A DNA stretch of 8,029 nt from Acidimicrobiia bacterium (GCA_023262065.1 JALRDW010000109.1:1-8029); one strand, 5' to 3'. Counted from the stretch's first letter, positions 1-6,437 are shown. A program made the numbers and translations. The notes: generated from the sequence alone by a model not told the origin.

Positions 1-118
1 CCAGGGCGCGGGCGATGGCGCGGTTGCGGGGGTCGAGCCGGTCGCGCTGGAGGTATTCGGCGAGTACCTGCCGGAGGACGCCCTGGAGGCCGCGGTCGCC
101 GACCTCCTCGCCCGCTGA
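1..118 (+). CDS. 3' end of an unidentified protein (partial)
   Basis: Only the last 38 codons are in the window, read in the frame whose first complete codon begins at base 2 and whose TGA stop is at 116-118. About 35 of the 38 codons end in G or C, as in the other genes here, and the frame is open to the window edge, so I take it as a real gene end. The tail ends in an acidic, Ala- and Leu-rich stretch (EYLPEDALEAAVADLLAR) that looks helical. No family motif can be recognised. The gene converges on the ABC permease gene, with only three bases between the two stop codons and no visible terminator hairpin. The function is unknown. Confidence 0.6.
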   Translation, partial: QGAGDGAVAGVEPVALEVFGEYLPEDALEAAVADLLAR

Positions 119-121
119 ACC

Positions 122-850
122 TCACTCCTCCCAGCGGAACAGCCGCGCGGCGAGCACCGGGAGGACGGTCGCCCAGACGAGCAGGACGACGACGGATTGC
201 AGGGGGACGTCCGTGGGCTCGGCGAGTGCGCCGCGCACGCTCTCCGCGAGCGCGGCCGCCGGGAGGAGGTTCGCGACCGTCTGGACGCCCCCCGGCAGGC
301 GGGTCAGCGGGTAGGCCATGCCGCCGAGGAAGAGCAGCACGAGGTACAGGCCGTTCGCGAGCGCCAGGTTCGCCTCGGCCCGCAGGGTCCCGGCCATGAG
401 CATGCCGAGACCGGCGAACGCGATCGTGCCGAGCAGGAGGAACAGCACGGCGAGCGGGATCCCGCCGGCCGGCTCCCAGCCGATCGCGACCGCAACCGCG
501 AGCAGCACCGAGATCTGGATGACCTCCACGGCGAGCACGTACAGGGTCTTCGCCGCGAGCAGCCCGGGTCGTCCGAGCGGAGTCGAGCCGAGACGTTTGA
601 GCACCCCGAACCGTCGGTCGAAGCCGGTGCCGATGCCGAGGCTCACCATGGCGCTCGACATCACGGCGAGTGCGAGCACCCCGGGGACGAGGAAGGCGAG
701 CGGATCACCGTCGACGGTCGGCTGGCTGACCCGGCCGAAGAACAGCAGGACGCCGACCGGGATGCCGATGGTGACCACGAGGCTCTCCCCGCGCCGCAGC
801 CCGAGGGTCGTCTCCGAACGGGCCTGGGCGAGGACGGCGCGTCGGTTCAC
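122..850 (-). CDS. ABC-2 type (DrrB-like) exporter permease
   Basis: A 242-residue membrane protein, a usual length for ABC-2 permeases. About six hydrophobic segments can be seen, near residues 24-40, 51-75, 103-124, 131-153, 163-181 and 217-236. A charged cytoplasmic loop between the second and third (DRRFGVLKRLGSTPLGR, 78-94) is the conserved ABC-2/DrrB signature region. It should form the membrane channel with the ATPase encoded just upstream. The start is the GTG at 850. That codon overlaps the ATPase stop (GTGA, 847-850) and has a good GAGGAGG ribosome binding site four bases before it. Longer in-frame readings only add Arg/Gly-rich sequence antisense in character. The cargo cannot be told from sequence; drugs, lipids, glycolipids or pigment-related molecules are all possible. 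The exporter-permease call is firm, the substrate unknown. Confidence 0.88.
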   Translation of the reverse strand: MNRRAVLAQARSETTLGLRRGESLVVTIGIPVGVLLFFGRVSQPTVDGDPLAFLVPGVLALAVMSSAMVSLGIGTGFDRRFGVLKRLGSTPLGRPGLLAAKTLYVLAVEVIQISVLLAVAVAIGWEPAGGIPLAVLFLLLGTIAFAGLGMLMAGTLRAEANLALANGLYLVLLFLGGMAYPLTRLPGGVQTVANLLPAAALAESVRGALAEPTDVPLQSVVVLLVWATVLPVLAARLFRWEE

Positions 851-1773
851 GCGTCCTCCTCGGTCAGTTGCAGGAAGACGTCCTCGAGGGTGGTGCGACC
901 CGTGCTGAGCGCGTCGAGCGGTGCGCCGACCGCGAGGAGGTGAGCAGCGAGGTCGCCCACGAGCCGCGCGTCGGACGCCGCTGCGATCCGGTACTCCCCC
1001 GCATCCTCCGTGCACACCGCGAGCGGGACGCCGATGGCGGCGGCGAGTGCCGCGAGGTCGAGTCCCGGTCGGCTCGAGAACCTGATCTCGTGGCGGGGCG
1101 CGGCACCCGTGAGTTCGTCCGGGGTGCCCGCTGCGACCACGCGACCGTGGTCCACGATGACGATCCGATCACAGAGCGACTCGGCCTCATCGAGGTAGTG
1201 CGTCGTCAGCACGATCGTCGTCCCCTGGTCCCGCAGCGCCCGGACGAGGTCCCAGGTCGCAGCCCGGGCCCGGGGGTCCATCCCGGCCGTCGGCTCGTCG
1301 AGGAAGACCACCTCCGGTCGGCCGACGAGGGCGAGCGCCAGCGACAGGCGCTGGTACTGACCGCCGGAGAGGCGTCGCACGGGGGTGCGAGCGGCATCCG
1401 TGAGGCCAACTCGGGCGAGGAGTTGCTCCGGGTCGTCGGCCCCGTCGTAGAACGCGGTGTAGAGCCGCAGCGTCTCGATGGTCCGCAGACCCGGCGAGAG
1501 GCCACCGGACTGCAGCATCACCCCGATGCGGGGTCGCAGGGCCTCGCCCTCGGACCAGGGGTCGAGACCCAGGACCCGGATCGAACCGGCGTCGGCCCGG
1601 CGGTACCCCTCGAGGACCTCGACCGTCGTCGTCTTGCCGGCGCCGTTCGGTCCGAGGATCCCGAATACCTCGCCACGGGCCACGCACAGCGAGATGCCGT
1701 CGACCGCCCGGCGTTCCCCGTAGGTCTTCTCGAGCCCCGCGACCTCGATCGCCCACTGGGCCCCGGCATCCAT
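847..1773 (-). CDS. ABC transporter ATP-binding protein (DrrA/CcmA-like)
   Basis: A 308-residue nucleotide-binding subunit that powers the permease encoded directly downstream. All the ATPase motifs are present in order: Walker A GPNGAGKTT (41-49), Q-loop Gln88, signature LSGGQ (135-139), Walker B VVFLDEP (155-161), D-loop GMDP (164-167) and the H-loop His192. After about residue 225 comes a roughly 80-residue C-terminal extension, as in DrrA-type exporters. The ATG at 1773 is chosen because the ABC fold begins at about residue 9. A longer in-frame reading (to 1845) would run over the divergent crtYc start. No Shine-Dalgarno sequence is visible, but a TACGAT box lies nine bases before the ATG, so the mRNA may be leaderless or nearly so. 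The gene is divergent from the carotenoid cyclase genes across 43 bases. A pigment or membrane-lipid role is only inference from position. Confidence 0.93.
   Translation of the reverse strand: MDAGAQWAIEVAGLEKTYGERRAVDGISLCVARGEVFGILGPNGAGKTTTVEVLEGYRRADAGSIRVLGLDPWSEGEALRPRIGVMLQSGGLSPGLRTIETLRLYTAFYDGADDPEQLLARVGLTDAARTPVRRLSGGQYQRLSLALALVGRPEVVFLDEPTAGMDPRARAATWDLVRALRDQGTTIVLTTHYLDEAESLCDRIVIVDHGRVVAAGTPDELTGAAPRHEIRFSSRPGLDLAALAAAIGVPLAVCTEDAGEYRIAAASDARLVGDLAAHLLAVGAPLDALSTGRTTLEDVFLQLTEEDA
855..861 (-). promoter_or_regulatory. ribosome binding site of the ABC permease gene
   Basis: On the minus strand GAGGAGG lies four bases before the GTG start at 850, inside the last codons of the ATPase gene. 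It is one of only two strong Shine-Dalgarno sequences in the window. Together with the GTGA stop/start overlap it fixes the permease start and points to translational coupling. Confidence 0.7.
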
Positions 1774-1816
1774 CGGATCCGGATCGTACCGGTTGGCGTG
1801 GCAACATCCCCGACCG
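1774..1816. promoter_or_regulatory. 43-bp divergent promoter region, ABC exporter / crtYc
   Basis: The only non-coding DNA between the exporter operon (minus) and the crtYc operon (plus), so both promoters must overlap here or extend into the neighbouring genes. It holds overlapping short palindromes, CGGATCCG at 1774-1781 and ATCCGGAT at 1777-1784. These sit right at the ATPase start and beside its TACGAT box, a position where a repressor could act. For crtYc only a poor box (CAACAT, 1802-1807, nine bases before the ATG) is visible. Operator function is unproven. Confidence 0.45.
1783..1790 (-). promoter_or_regulatory. candidate -10 box of the ABC exporter operon
   Basis: GGTACGAT on the minus strand, containing TACGAT of the actinobacterial TAnnnT type, ends nine bases before the ATPase ATG at 1773. 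Transcription starting about seven to nine bases downstream would give a leader of zero to two bases. I see no convincing -35 hexamer. Confidence 0.4.
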
Positions 1817-2155
1817 ATGGACCGTGCGCAGTACCTCCTCCTCATGGGCGCGTGCCTGCTCCTGACGCTGCCGCTCGAGGTGGTCCTCGGGGCCCGGGTC
1901 TACCGGTCGCCGCGACGGCTCTGGCGGGCGCTGTGGCCGATGCTCTCGGTCTTCGTGGCGTGGGATCTCATCGTGATCGCCCGGGATCACTGGACCTTCT
2001 CCGAGCGGTTCACGACCGGGATCCTGCTCCCCGGGCGCGTGCCGCTCGAGGAGGTCGTGTTCTTCGTCGTCATCCCGATCTGCGGTCTCCTCAGCCTGGA
2101 CACCGTGCGACGGATCCTGGCCCTCCTCGCGGAACGGCGCCGCACGGATGCCTGA
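1817..2155 (+). CDS. crtYc: lycopene cyclase subunit CrtYc
   Basis: A 112-residue, three-helix membrane protein (hydrophobic near 6-26, 38-56 and 76-96) of the small lycopene cyclase domain family, typical in length for actinobacterial CrtYc. The family motif PLEE is at 76-79 (GRVPLEEVVFF), with conserved PLE at 19-21 and WD at 49-50. It works as a heterodimer with CrtYd, the next gene, to form the rings of beta-carotene from lycopene in the membrane. The ATG at 1817 fits the family N-terminus; an in-frame upstream start at 1793 would add eight residues not expected in the family. The stop lies inside the start of crtYd (eight shared bases), so the subunits are probably co-translated. CrtYe-like C50 cyclases are close relatives, but no elongase gene is here and crtZ follows, which favours a C40 beta-cyclase. 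Confidence 0.9.
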   Translation: MDRAQYLLLMGACLLLTLPLEVVLGARVYRSPRRLWRALWPMLSVFVAWDLIVIARDHWTFSERFTTGILLPGRVPLEEVVFFVVIPICGLLSLDTVRRILALLAERRRTDA

Positions 2156-2468
2156 GTACACGATCCTCGCCGCGATCTCCGTCGTGGTCGTCGTCCTGCT
2201 CGAGCTGCGGGTGTGGCGCACCGGCCTCTTCCGTGATCCGGCGTACTGGATCGCCATGGCCATCTGCTTCGGATTCATGATCCTCGTGAACGGGTGGCTG
2301 ACGAAGCTCTCCGCCCCGATCGTCATCTACGACGGACGGTTCAACCTCGGGATCCGGTTCCCGTGGGACATCCCGGTGGAGGATTTCCTGTTCGGCTTCT
2401 CCATGCTCACCCTGACGATGCTGCTCTGGGACCGCGCCGGACCGGGTTCGCGGGTCGCCGACCGGTAA
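2148..2468 (+). CDS. crtYd: lycopene cyclase subunit CrtYd
   Basis: A 106-residue partner of CrtYc, with three hydrophobic segments near 4-20, 34-52 and 76-93. The second-half cyclase motif PVED is at 76-79 in FPWDIPVEDFLFGF, and FRDPAYW (28-34) and VNGWLT (47-52) are also typical of the family. Both half-domains are needed for lycopene cyclisation in characterised actinobacterial enzymes. The ATG at 2148 overlaps the crtYc stop (ATGCCTGA). No Shine-Dalgarno sequence is evident, so translation probably relies on coupling. The gene ends with TAA, the only TAA stop in the window. Those bases are also part of the TAACGT box placed for crtZ. CrtYf of C50 pathways is the main alternative identity. 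Confidence 0.9.
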   Translation: MPEYTILAAISVVVVVLLELRVWRTGLFRDPAYWIAMAICFGFMILVNGWLTKLSAPIVIYDGRFNLGIRFPWDIPVEDFLFGFSMLTLTMLLWDRAGPGSRVADR

Positions 2469-2471
2469 CGT
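2464..2471 (+). promoter_or_regulatory. candidate internal promoter -10 box before crtZ
   Basis: GGTAACGT overlaps the TAA stop of crtYd. The box ends seven bases before the crtZ ATG at 2479, the right distance for a leaderless transcript starting at the ATG. The same eight bases occur before the SCP2-like gene at 6430-6437. No clear -35 is seen. If real, crtZ can be expressed separately from the cyclase genes. Confidence 0.4.
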
Positions 2472-2478
2472 GGCCCCC

Positions 2479-2967
2479 ATGGGTCCGGTGTTGCTCGCCG
2501 TCGCCGTGTTCGTCGTCATGGAGCCCGTGACGACGGTCGTGCACCGCCTCGTGATGCACGGTGGCGGCTGGGGTTGGCACCGGAGCCACCACCGCCCGTC
2601 CACCGGTCGGTTCGAGGCCAACGACCTCTACCCGGTCGTGTTCTCGGGGATCACGATCGCCGTGCTGTGCGTCGGCGTGTTCGGCGGGGTCGACGTGCTG
2701 GTGCCGGTCGGGATCGGGGTCACCGCCTACGGCGCCGCCTACACGCTGCTGCACGACGTGGCGATCCACGGTCGTCTGCCCCTGCGGACACCGGGTCGCC
2801 TGCTGGACCCGTGGCGCCGGGCGCACGCCATCCACCACCGGTTCAACGACGCCCCCTACGGCTTCCTCGCCCCGGTGGTGCCCCGGAGGCTGCGGGACCG
2901 CGACGACGTCGCCCCGGCGCAGGTGGATCCGGTCGCCCGACCGTTGGGTCAGGCCCGGGTCAGGTAG
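2479..2967 (+). CDS. crtZ: beta-carotene hydroxylase CrtZ
   Basis: A 162-residue membrane di-iron hydroxylase of the fatty acid hydroxylase superfamily, which adds 3-hydroxyl groups to the beta-rings and turns beta-carotene into zeaxanthin by way of cryptoxanthin. All four CrtZ histidine motifs are intact: HRLVMH (22-27), HRSHH (34-38), HDVAIH (92-97) and HAIHH (116-120). The stretch after the second motif (GRFEANDLYPVVF, 43-55) is also strongly CrtZ-like. The ATG at 2479 is ten bases after the crtYd stop. A GTG at 2470 would add three residues but falls inside a promoter-like box. The Arg/Pro-rich C-terminal tail (from about 135) ends in a TAG inside the 3' end of the convergent crtB gene. 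This gene makes zeaxanthin, rather than beta-carotene, the predicted product of the cluster. Confidence 0.93.
   Translation: MGPVLLAVAVFVVMEPVTTVVHRLVMHGGGWGWHRSHHRPSTGRFEANDLYPVVFSGITIAVLCVGVFGGVDVLVPVGIGVTAYGAAYTLLHDVAIHGRLPLRTPGRLLDPWRRAHAIHHRFNDAPYGFLAPVVPRRLRDRDDVAPAQVDPVARPLGQARVR
2949..2967. other. 19-bp convergent overlap of crtZ and crtB coding ends
   Basis: The last five codons and the TAG of crtZ (+) and the last five codons and the TGA of crtB (-) occupy the same bases. No terminator-like hairpin is visible, so transcripts from the two operons probably run into each other here and would be complementary at their 3' ends. Confidence 0.85.
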
Positions 2968-3806
2968 GCGCCGGCGACCATGGCGAGGCGTCGCGGGGTC
3001 GGCACCCGGGCGCGCCGGGTGAACACGTCGTCGCCGTTCGCCTCGATCCGGCCCAGGATCGCGCCGTACATGTCGTGGGCCACTCGGATGCAGCGCGCCG
3101 AGGCCGGCGGCAGGAACGCCCGCCCGGCCACGGAGGACGCATAGAACTCGCGGGTACGAGCGATCTCGAACGCCATGAGGGCGTGCCATGCGTCGTCGAC
3201 TCGCCGGTCCCGGGGGTCGACGCCGAAACGCCGGAGGTCCTCCTGCGGGATGTAGACGCGGTCCCGGTCCAGGTCCTCGCCCACGTCGCGCAGGAAGTTC
3301 GTCAGCTGGAACGCCACGCCGAGATCGCGGGCGGGTCCGGTCGCCGCCGCGAGGTCGGACGGTCCGAGGATCGGGAGCATCATCTCGCCGATGACCGCCG
3401 CCGATCCGTCCATGTATCCCATGAGGTCCTCGAAGGTCTCGTAGGAACCGACCGTGAGGTCCATGGTCATGGAGTGGAGGAACCGGCGGAAGCAGTCGAA
3501 TCCGATGTCGAACCGGCGGACCGTGTCGATGACCGCCTTGAGCACGAGGTCGTCGGAATCGCCGGCGGCGAGATCGCGCGCGAACCGGTCGCCGAAGTCA
3601 TCGAGCGCCGCCGCCCGTTCGTCGACCGGGGCCGGGCCCATGTCGTCGACGATGTCGTCCGCGTACCGACAGAACCCGTACAGCGCATGCACGTGCGGCC
3701 GTGAGGCCCGCGGGAGGAGGAACGTCGATGCGTAGTACGTGGTGCCGTACGCCCGGTTGAGTTCCTTGCAGCGGGCGTACGACGCCTCGAGGGTCGTCGC
3801 GGTCAC
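2949..3806 (-). CDS. crtB: phytoene synthase CrtB
   Basis: A 285-residue squalene/phytoene synthase family enzyme that condenses two geranylgeranyl diphosphates, via prephytoene diphosphate, to phytoene. Both Mg-diphosphate binding DxxxD motifs are present: DDIVD (50-54, in YGFCRYADDIVDD) and DVGED (174-178, in QLTNFLRDVGEDLDRDRVYIP, read as two adjoining parts). The N-terminal YASTFLLP (25-32) is the usual substrate-pocket segment. The GTG start at 3806 overlaps the crtI stop (GTGA, 3803-3806), with a weak GGGAG (3818-3822) eleven bases upstream, so translation is probably coupled to crtI. The length is normal to slightly short for bacterial CrtB. Squalene or dehydrosqualene synthase are relatives, but the crtE-crtI neighbours support phytoene synthase. 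Its end overlaps crtZ on the other strand. Confidence 0.94.
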   Translation of the reverse strand: MTATTLEASYARCKELNRAYGTTYYASTFLLPRASRPHVHALYGFCRYADDIVDDMGPAPVDERAAALDDFGDRFARDLAAGDSDDLVLKAVIDTVRRFDIGFDCFRRFLHSMTMDLTVGSYETFEDLMGYMDGSAAVIGEMMLPILGPSDLAAATGPARDLGVAFQLTNFLRDVGEDLDRDRVYIPQEDLRRFGVDPRDRRVDDAWHALMAFEIARTREFYASSVAGRAFLPPASARCIRVAHDMYGAILGRIEANGDDVFTRRARVPTPRRLAMVAGAYLTRA

Positions 3807-5275
3807 CGGCGTTCGCGCTCCCAGGTGCGCACACGCTCGGCCGCCAGCCGTCCCGAGATGAGCACCATCGGCACGCCCACCCCCGGCGTCGTGCTCGACC
3901 CGGTGAAGAAGACCCCGGGGATGCGCCGGTCCCGGTTGCCGGCCCGGAACGCCCCGGTCTGGAAGAACGTGTGTGCGAGCGCGAACGGCGTGCCGCGCTC
4001 CATGCCCTGCTCGGCCCAGTCGATGGGGTCGAGGTAGTGCTCGACCTCGACGTCGACCGGGTACCCGAGCGCCCCGACCCGCGCCACGAGGTCATCGCGC
4101 CGCCGCTCCCGCTCCCCGCGCCAGTCGACGCCCCCGTCGAGGTTCGGGGCGGGCTCGAGCACGTAGAGGGAGGTGCCGCCGGCCGGGGCCATGGTCGGGT
4201 CGGACACCGAGGGTGCCGTGACGAGGATGGAGGGGTCGCGCATCGTGGTGCCGCGATCGAGGAGATCGGTGAACGCGCCCTCCCACTCGGACCCGAAGTG
4301 GATGTTGTGGTGGGTGGCCGCCGCCGGGACCGAACCTCGCACACCGGCGAGCCAGAGCATGCAGGACGGCGAGTACCGGCCCCGTGCCGCGACACGCGGC
4401 GTCGGGACGTCGAGCAGGTCGCGGTAGGCGACCGGGAGGTCGGGGTTCGCGACGACCGCGTCGGCGGGGATGAACGTGCCGTCGTCGAGATGGACGCCGC
4501 GGGTCCCACCGCTGCGGGACACCTCGATCCGTTCGACGGCGGTGCCGTACTGGAACGCGGCGCCCGCCGCGGCCGCCGCGGCCGCGAGACCCGTGGCCAT
4601 GCGGTGCATGCCGCCATCGGGGAAGTACACGCCCTCGACGCTGTCCATGTAGGTGATGACGCAGTAGATAGCGAGCGCGTCGAAGGGCGAGAGGCCCGCG
4701 TACATCGCCTGGAACGAGAACAGCTTGTGGAGGCGCTCGTCCGAGAAGAACGACGCCACCTTGCGGTGGACGCTGCGCAGCCCTCCCATCCTGACGATCC
4801 GGACGAGCGTCCCGATCCTGGTCAGGTAGTCGAGCGGTGAATCGAAGTTCCGGTCGATGAAGTCCGGCATCTCGAGTCGGTAGAGCTCGGCGAGCCAGTC
4901 GCAGAACGGACCGAACGCCGCGGCCTCGTCCGGTCCGCAGACGTTCCTGATCTCCTCGGTCATGGCCTCGCGGCCGTGGCGCACCCGCAGCGAGGAACCA
5001 TCGGGGTACACCGCCCGGTACATCGGGTCGACCGGTCGGAGCGTCACGTGGTCGTCCATGTCGGCCCCCGCCGCGGCGAACACATCGCGCAGCAGTCCGG
5101 GCATCGTCATGACGCAGGGGCCGGTGTCCATCCGGTACCCCGCGGCCTCGATCACCCCGGCCCGGCCACCGGGGATCGGCGCGCGCTCCACGACCGTGAC
5201 GTCGTGCTCACGGCCTGTGAGGTGGCACGCGGCCGACAGGCCGCCGAGGCCCGCACCGATGACGACGACCCGCAC
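3803..5275 (-). CDS. crtI: phytoene desaturase CrtI
   Basis: A 490-residue FAD-dependent carotenoid desaturase, expected to convert phytoene to lycopene at the membrane. The N-terminal dinucleotide-binding fold shows GAGLGG (7-12), Glu30 for the ribose, and PGGRAG (35-40). The C-terminal signature is at 454-475, with GSSTTPGVGVPMVLISGR (459-476). The length matches the bacterial CrtI family. The GTG at 5275 is the only sensible start, as the FAD motif begins six residues in; it lies six bases after the crtE stop. An alanine tract near 231-237 is encoded by a repeated NotI-like sequence. The number of desaturation steps cannot be read from sequence. Lycopene is inferred because the downstream cyclase and hydroxylase need it. 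Other carotene desaturases or oxidases (CrtN, CrtO-like) are less likely. Confidence 0.93.
   Translation of the reverse strand: MRVVVIGAGLGGLSAACHLTGREHDVTVVERAPIPGGRAGVIEAAGYRMDTGPCVMTMPGLLRDVFAAAGADMDDHVTLRPVDPMYRAVYPDGSSLRVRHGREAMTEEIRNVCGPDEAAAFGPFCDWLAELYRLEMPDFIDRNFDSPLDYLTRIGTLVRIVRMGGLRSVHRKVASFFSDERLHKLFSFQAMYAGLSPFDALAIYCVITYMDSVEGVYFPDGGMHRMATGLAAAAAAAGAAFQYGTAVERIEVSRSGGTRGVHLDDGTFIPADAVVANPDLPVAYRDLLDVPTPRVAARGRYSPSCMLWLAGVRGSVPAAATHHNIHFGSEWEGAFTDLLDRGTTMRDPSILVTAPSVSDPTMAPAGGTSLYVLEPAPNLDGGVDWRGERERRRDDLVARVGALGYPVDVEVEHYLDPIDWAEQGMERGTPFALAHTFFQTGAFRAGNRDRRIPGVFFTGSSTTPGVGVPMVLISGRLAAERVRTWERERR
4569..4585. repeat. tandem 9-bp GCGGCCGC-containing repeat in crtI
   Basis: GCGGCCGC occurs at 4569-4576 and again at 4578-4585, a nine-base period inside crtI. 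It encodes part of the alanine run in a surface-like region just after the GMHRMATGL segment. It is likely slippage-prone simple sequence without other function. Confidence 0.6.
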
Positions 5276-5281
5276 GGCTGA

Positions 5282-6361
5282 TCAGCGATCCCGCCAGGCC
5301 ACGAAGTTGCCGAGCTCGGCGAGCGCGTGGCGGGCGTCATCGGAGATGTCGGCGCGGTGGAGCGCGGTCATGGACTCGTCGACCAGCCGCTGGATCGAGC
5401 GTTCGACCTCGTCCACCGCACCACTGGAGACCAACAGCTCGCACAGGGCCGCGACCTCGTCGTCCGCGAGGTCCGGCGATCCGATGCGGTCGAGCAGTGC
5501 GCTCGCCGCCGGATCGGCGTTCCGGGAGGCGTATGCGACGAGGGGCGTGAGCTTGCCCTCGCGCAGGTCGTCCCCCACCGGCTTCCCGGTCACCGATGCG
5601 TCCCCGAACACGCCGAGCAGGTCATCGCGCATCTGGAACGCCTCGCCGAGGGGCAAACCGAACGCCGACAGGTCCTCGGCGAGGTCGTCGAACCGGCCCG
5701 CCAGGGCCGCGCCGAGGTGCAGCGGTCGCTCCACCGTGTACTTCCCCGACTTGTACCACTCGATGCGGCGCGCCCGCTCGGCGTCGCGTCCGCCCGACGC
5801 GGTCCCGAGCAGGTCGAGGTACTGCCCGACGCACAACTCGACCCGCAACTCGTCGAAGAGCCGCCGGGCGACCTCGGGCGCGCCGGTCATGAGGATGTCG
5901 GCGTAGACGAAGGCGAAGTCCCCGATGAGGATGGCTGCGCCCTCGCCGAACCGTCGATCCTCCCCGTTCCACCCGGCCTCACCGTGCCGGGCCATGAACC
6001 GCCGATGGATGGCCGGGAGCCCCCGGCGACGATCCGATCCATCCATGATGTCGTCGTGGATCAGCGCGAAGGTGTGGAGCAGTTCGAGTGCCGCGCCGGC
6101 GTCGACGACGAGGTCGTCGGAGCCCTCACCCCCCGCTCCGATGTAGGCCCAGTGGCAGAAGGCCGGTCGGAGGCGCTTACCGCCCGCCCGGACGAGCTCG
6201 AGGAGCGCTTCGAGGGGTTCGTGCAGGTCGGTGTCGACGCCGGTCCACCGCTCGATCTCGGACCGCAGGAGTTCGGTGACGCGTGCCTCGGCGGCCCGTC
6301 CCACCTCGAGGAGGCTCTCCGGGACGGGGAGGTGGACGCCGGGGGACGGTGGACTGGGCAC
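5282..6361 (-). CDS. crtE: geranylgeranyl diphosphate synthase (polyprenyl synthetase)
   Basis: A 359-residue trans-prenyltransferase that extends C5 units to the C20 precursor used by CrtB. Visible motifs are GGKRLRP (60-66), the first Asp-rich motif DDIMD (103-107), QMRDDLLGVFGD (243-254) as the second, and TGKPVGDDLREGK (258-270). The second motif reads DDLLG rather than DDxxD, which is common in actinobacterial enzymes. Phe98, five residues before DDIMD, is the aromatic residue tied to C20 chain length in type I GGPP synthases. The GTG start at 6361 fits the family length and has a TAGTCT box seven bases upstream, suggesting a leaderless mRNA. The frame stays open far upstream, but only antisense to the next genes. 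It is first in the crtE-crtI-crtB operon. Another chain length is possible but less likely here. Confidence 0.92.
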   Translation of the reverse strand: MPSPPSPGVHLPVPESLLEVGRAAEARVTELLRSEIERWTGVDTDLHEPLEALLELVRAGGKRLRPAFCHWAYIGAGGEGSDDLVVDAGAALELLHTFALIHDDIMDGSDRRRGLPAIHRRFMARHGEAGWNGEDRRFGEGAAILIGDFAFVYADILMTGAPEVARRLFDELRVELCVGQYLDLLGTASGGRDAERARRIEWYKSGKYTVERPLHLGAALAGRFDDLAEDLSAFGLPLGEAFQMRDDLLGVFGDASVTGKPVGDDLREGKLTPLVAYASRNADPAASALLDRIGSPDLADDEVAALCELLVSSGAVDEVERSIQRLVDESMTALHRADISDDARHALAELGNFVAWRDR

Positions 6362-6368
6362 GTCCCGC

Positions 6369-6374
6369 AGACTA
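6369..6374 (-). promoter_or_regulatory. candidate -10 box of the crtE-crtI-crtB operon
   Basis: TAGTCT on the minus strand ends seven bases before the GTG start of crtE at 6361, so transcription could begin on the start codon itself. No Shine-Dalgarno sequence lies between them, in agreement with a leaderless mRNA. Confidence 0.45.
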
Positions 6375-6429
6375 CGGCGATCGGAGCCGTCGGCACGGAT
6401 GCTCGCCCCGAGCCGGAGGCCCCGGACTG

Positions 6430-6437
6430 GGTAACGT
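6430..6437 (+). promoter_or_regulatory. candidate -10 box of the SCP2-like gene
   Basis: GGTAACGT, identical to the box before crtZ, ends six bases before the GTG at 6444. No Shine-Dalgarno sequence is present, so a leaderless transcript is likely if this box is used. Confidence 0.45.

Noticed and set aside
119..121. A terminator between the first partial gene and the permease gene
   Set aside because: Only three bases lie between the stops and no GC-rich hairpin with a T run is visible on either strand.
868..2280. A 470-codon + strand open frame opposite the ABC ATPase and running over crtYc
   Set aside because: It is Arg-, Gly- and Asp-rich without any fold-like pattern and is antisense to an ATPase with all its motifs; a shadow frame.
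2470..2478. GTG at 2470 as the crtZ start
   Set aside because: It adds only three residues, overlaps the TAACGT box, and the ATG at 2479 gives the normal CrtZ N-terminus.
2407..3189. A 260-codon minus-strand open frame under crtZ and the end of crtB
   Set aside because: Antisense to crtZ, whose four histidine motifs are intact; the translated sequence is low-complexity Arg/Gly/Pro-rich.
3971..4840. A 289-codon + strand open frame inside crtI
   Set aside because: Val/Glu/Arg-rich shadow of the crtI coding frame on the opposite strand, with no start signal.
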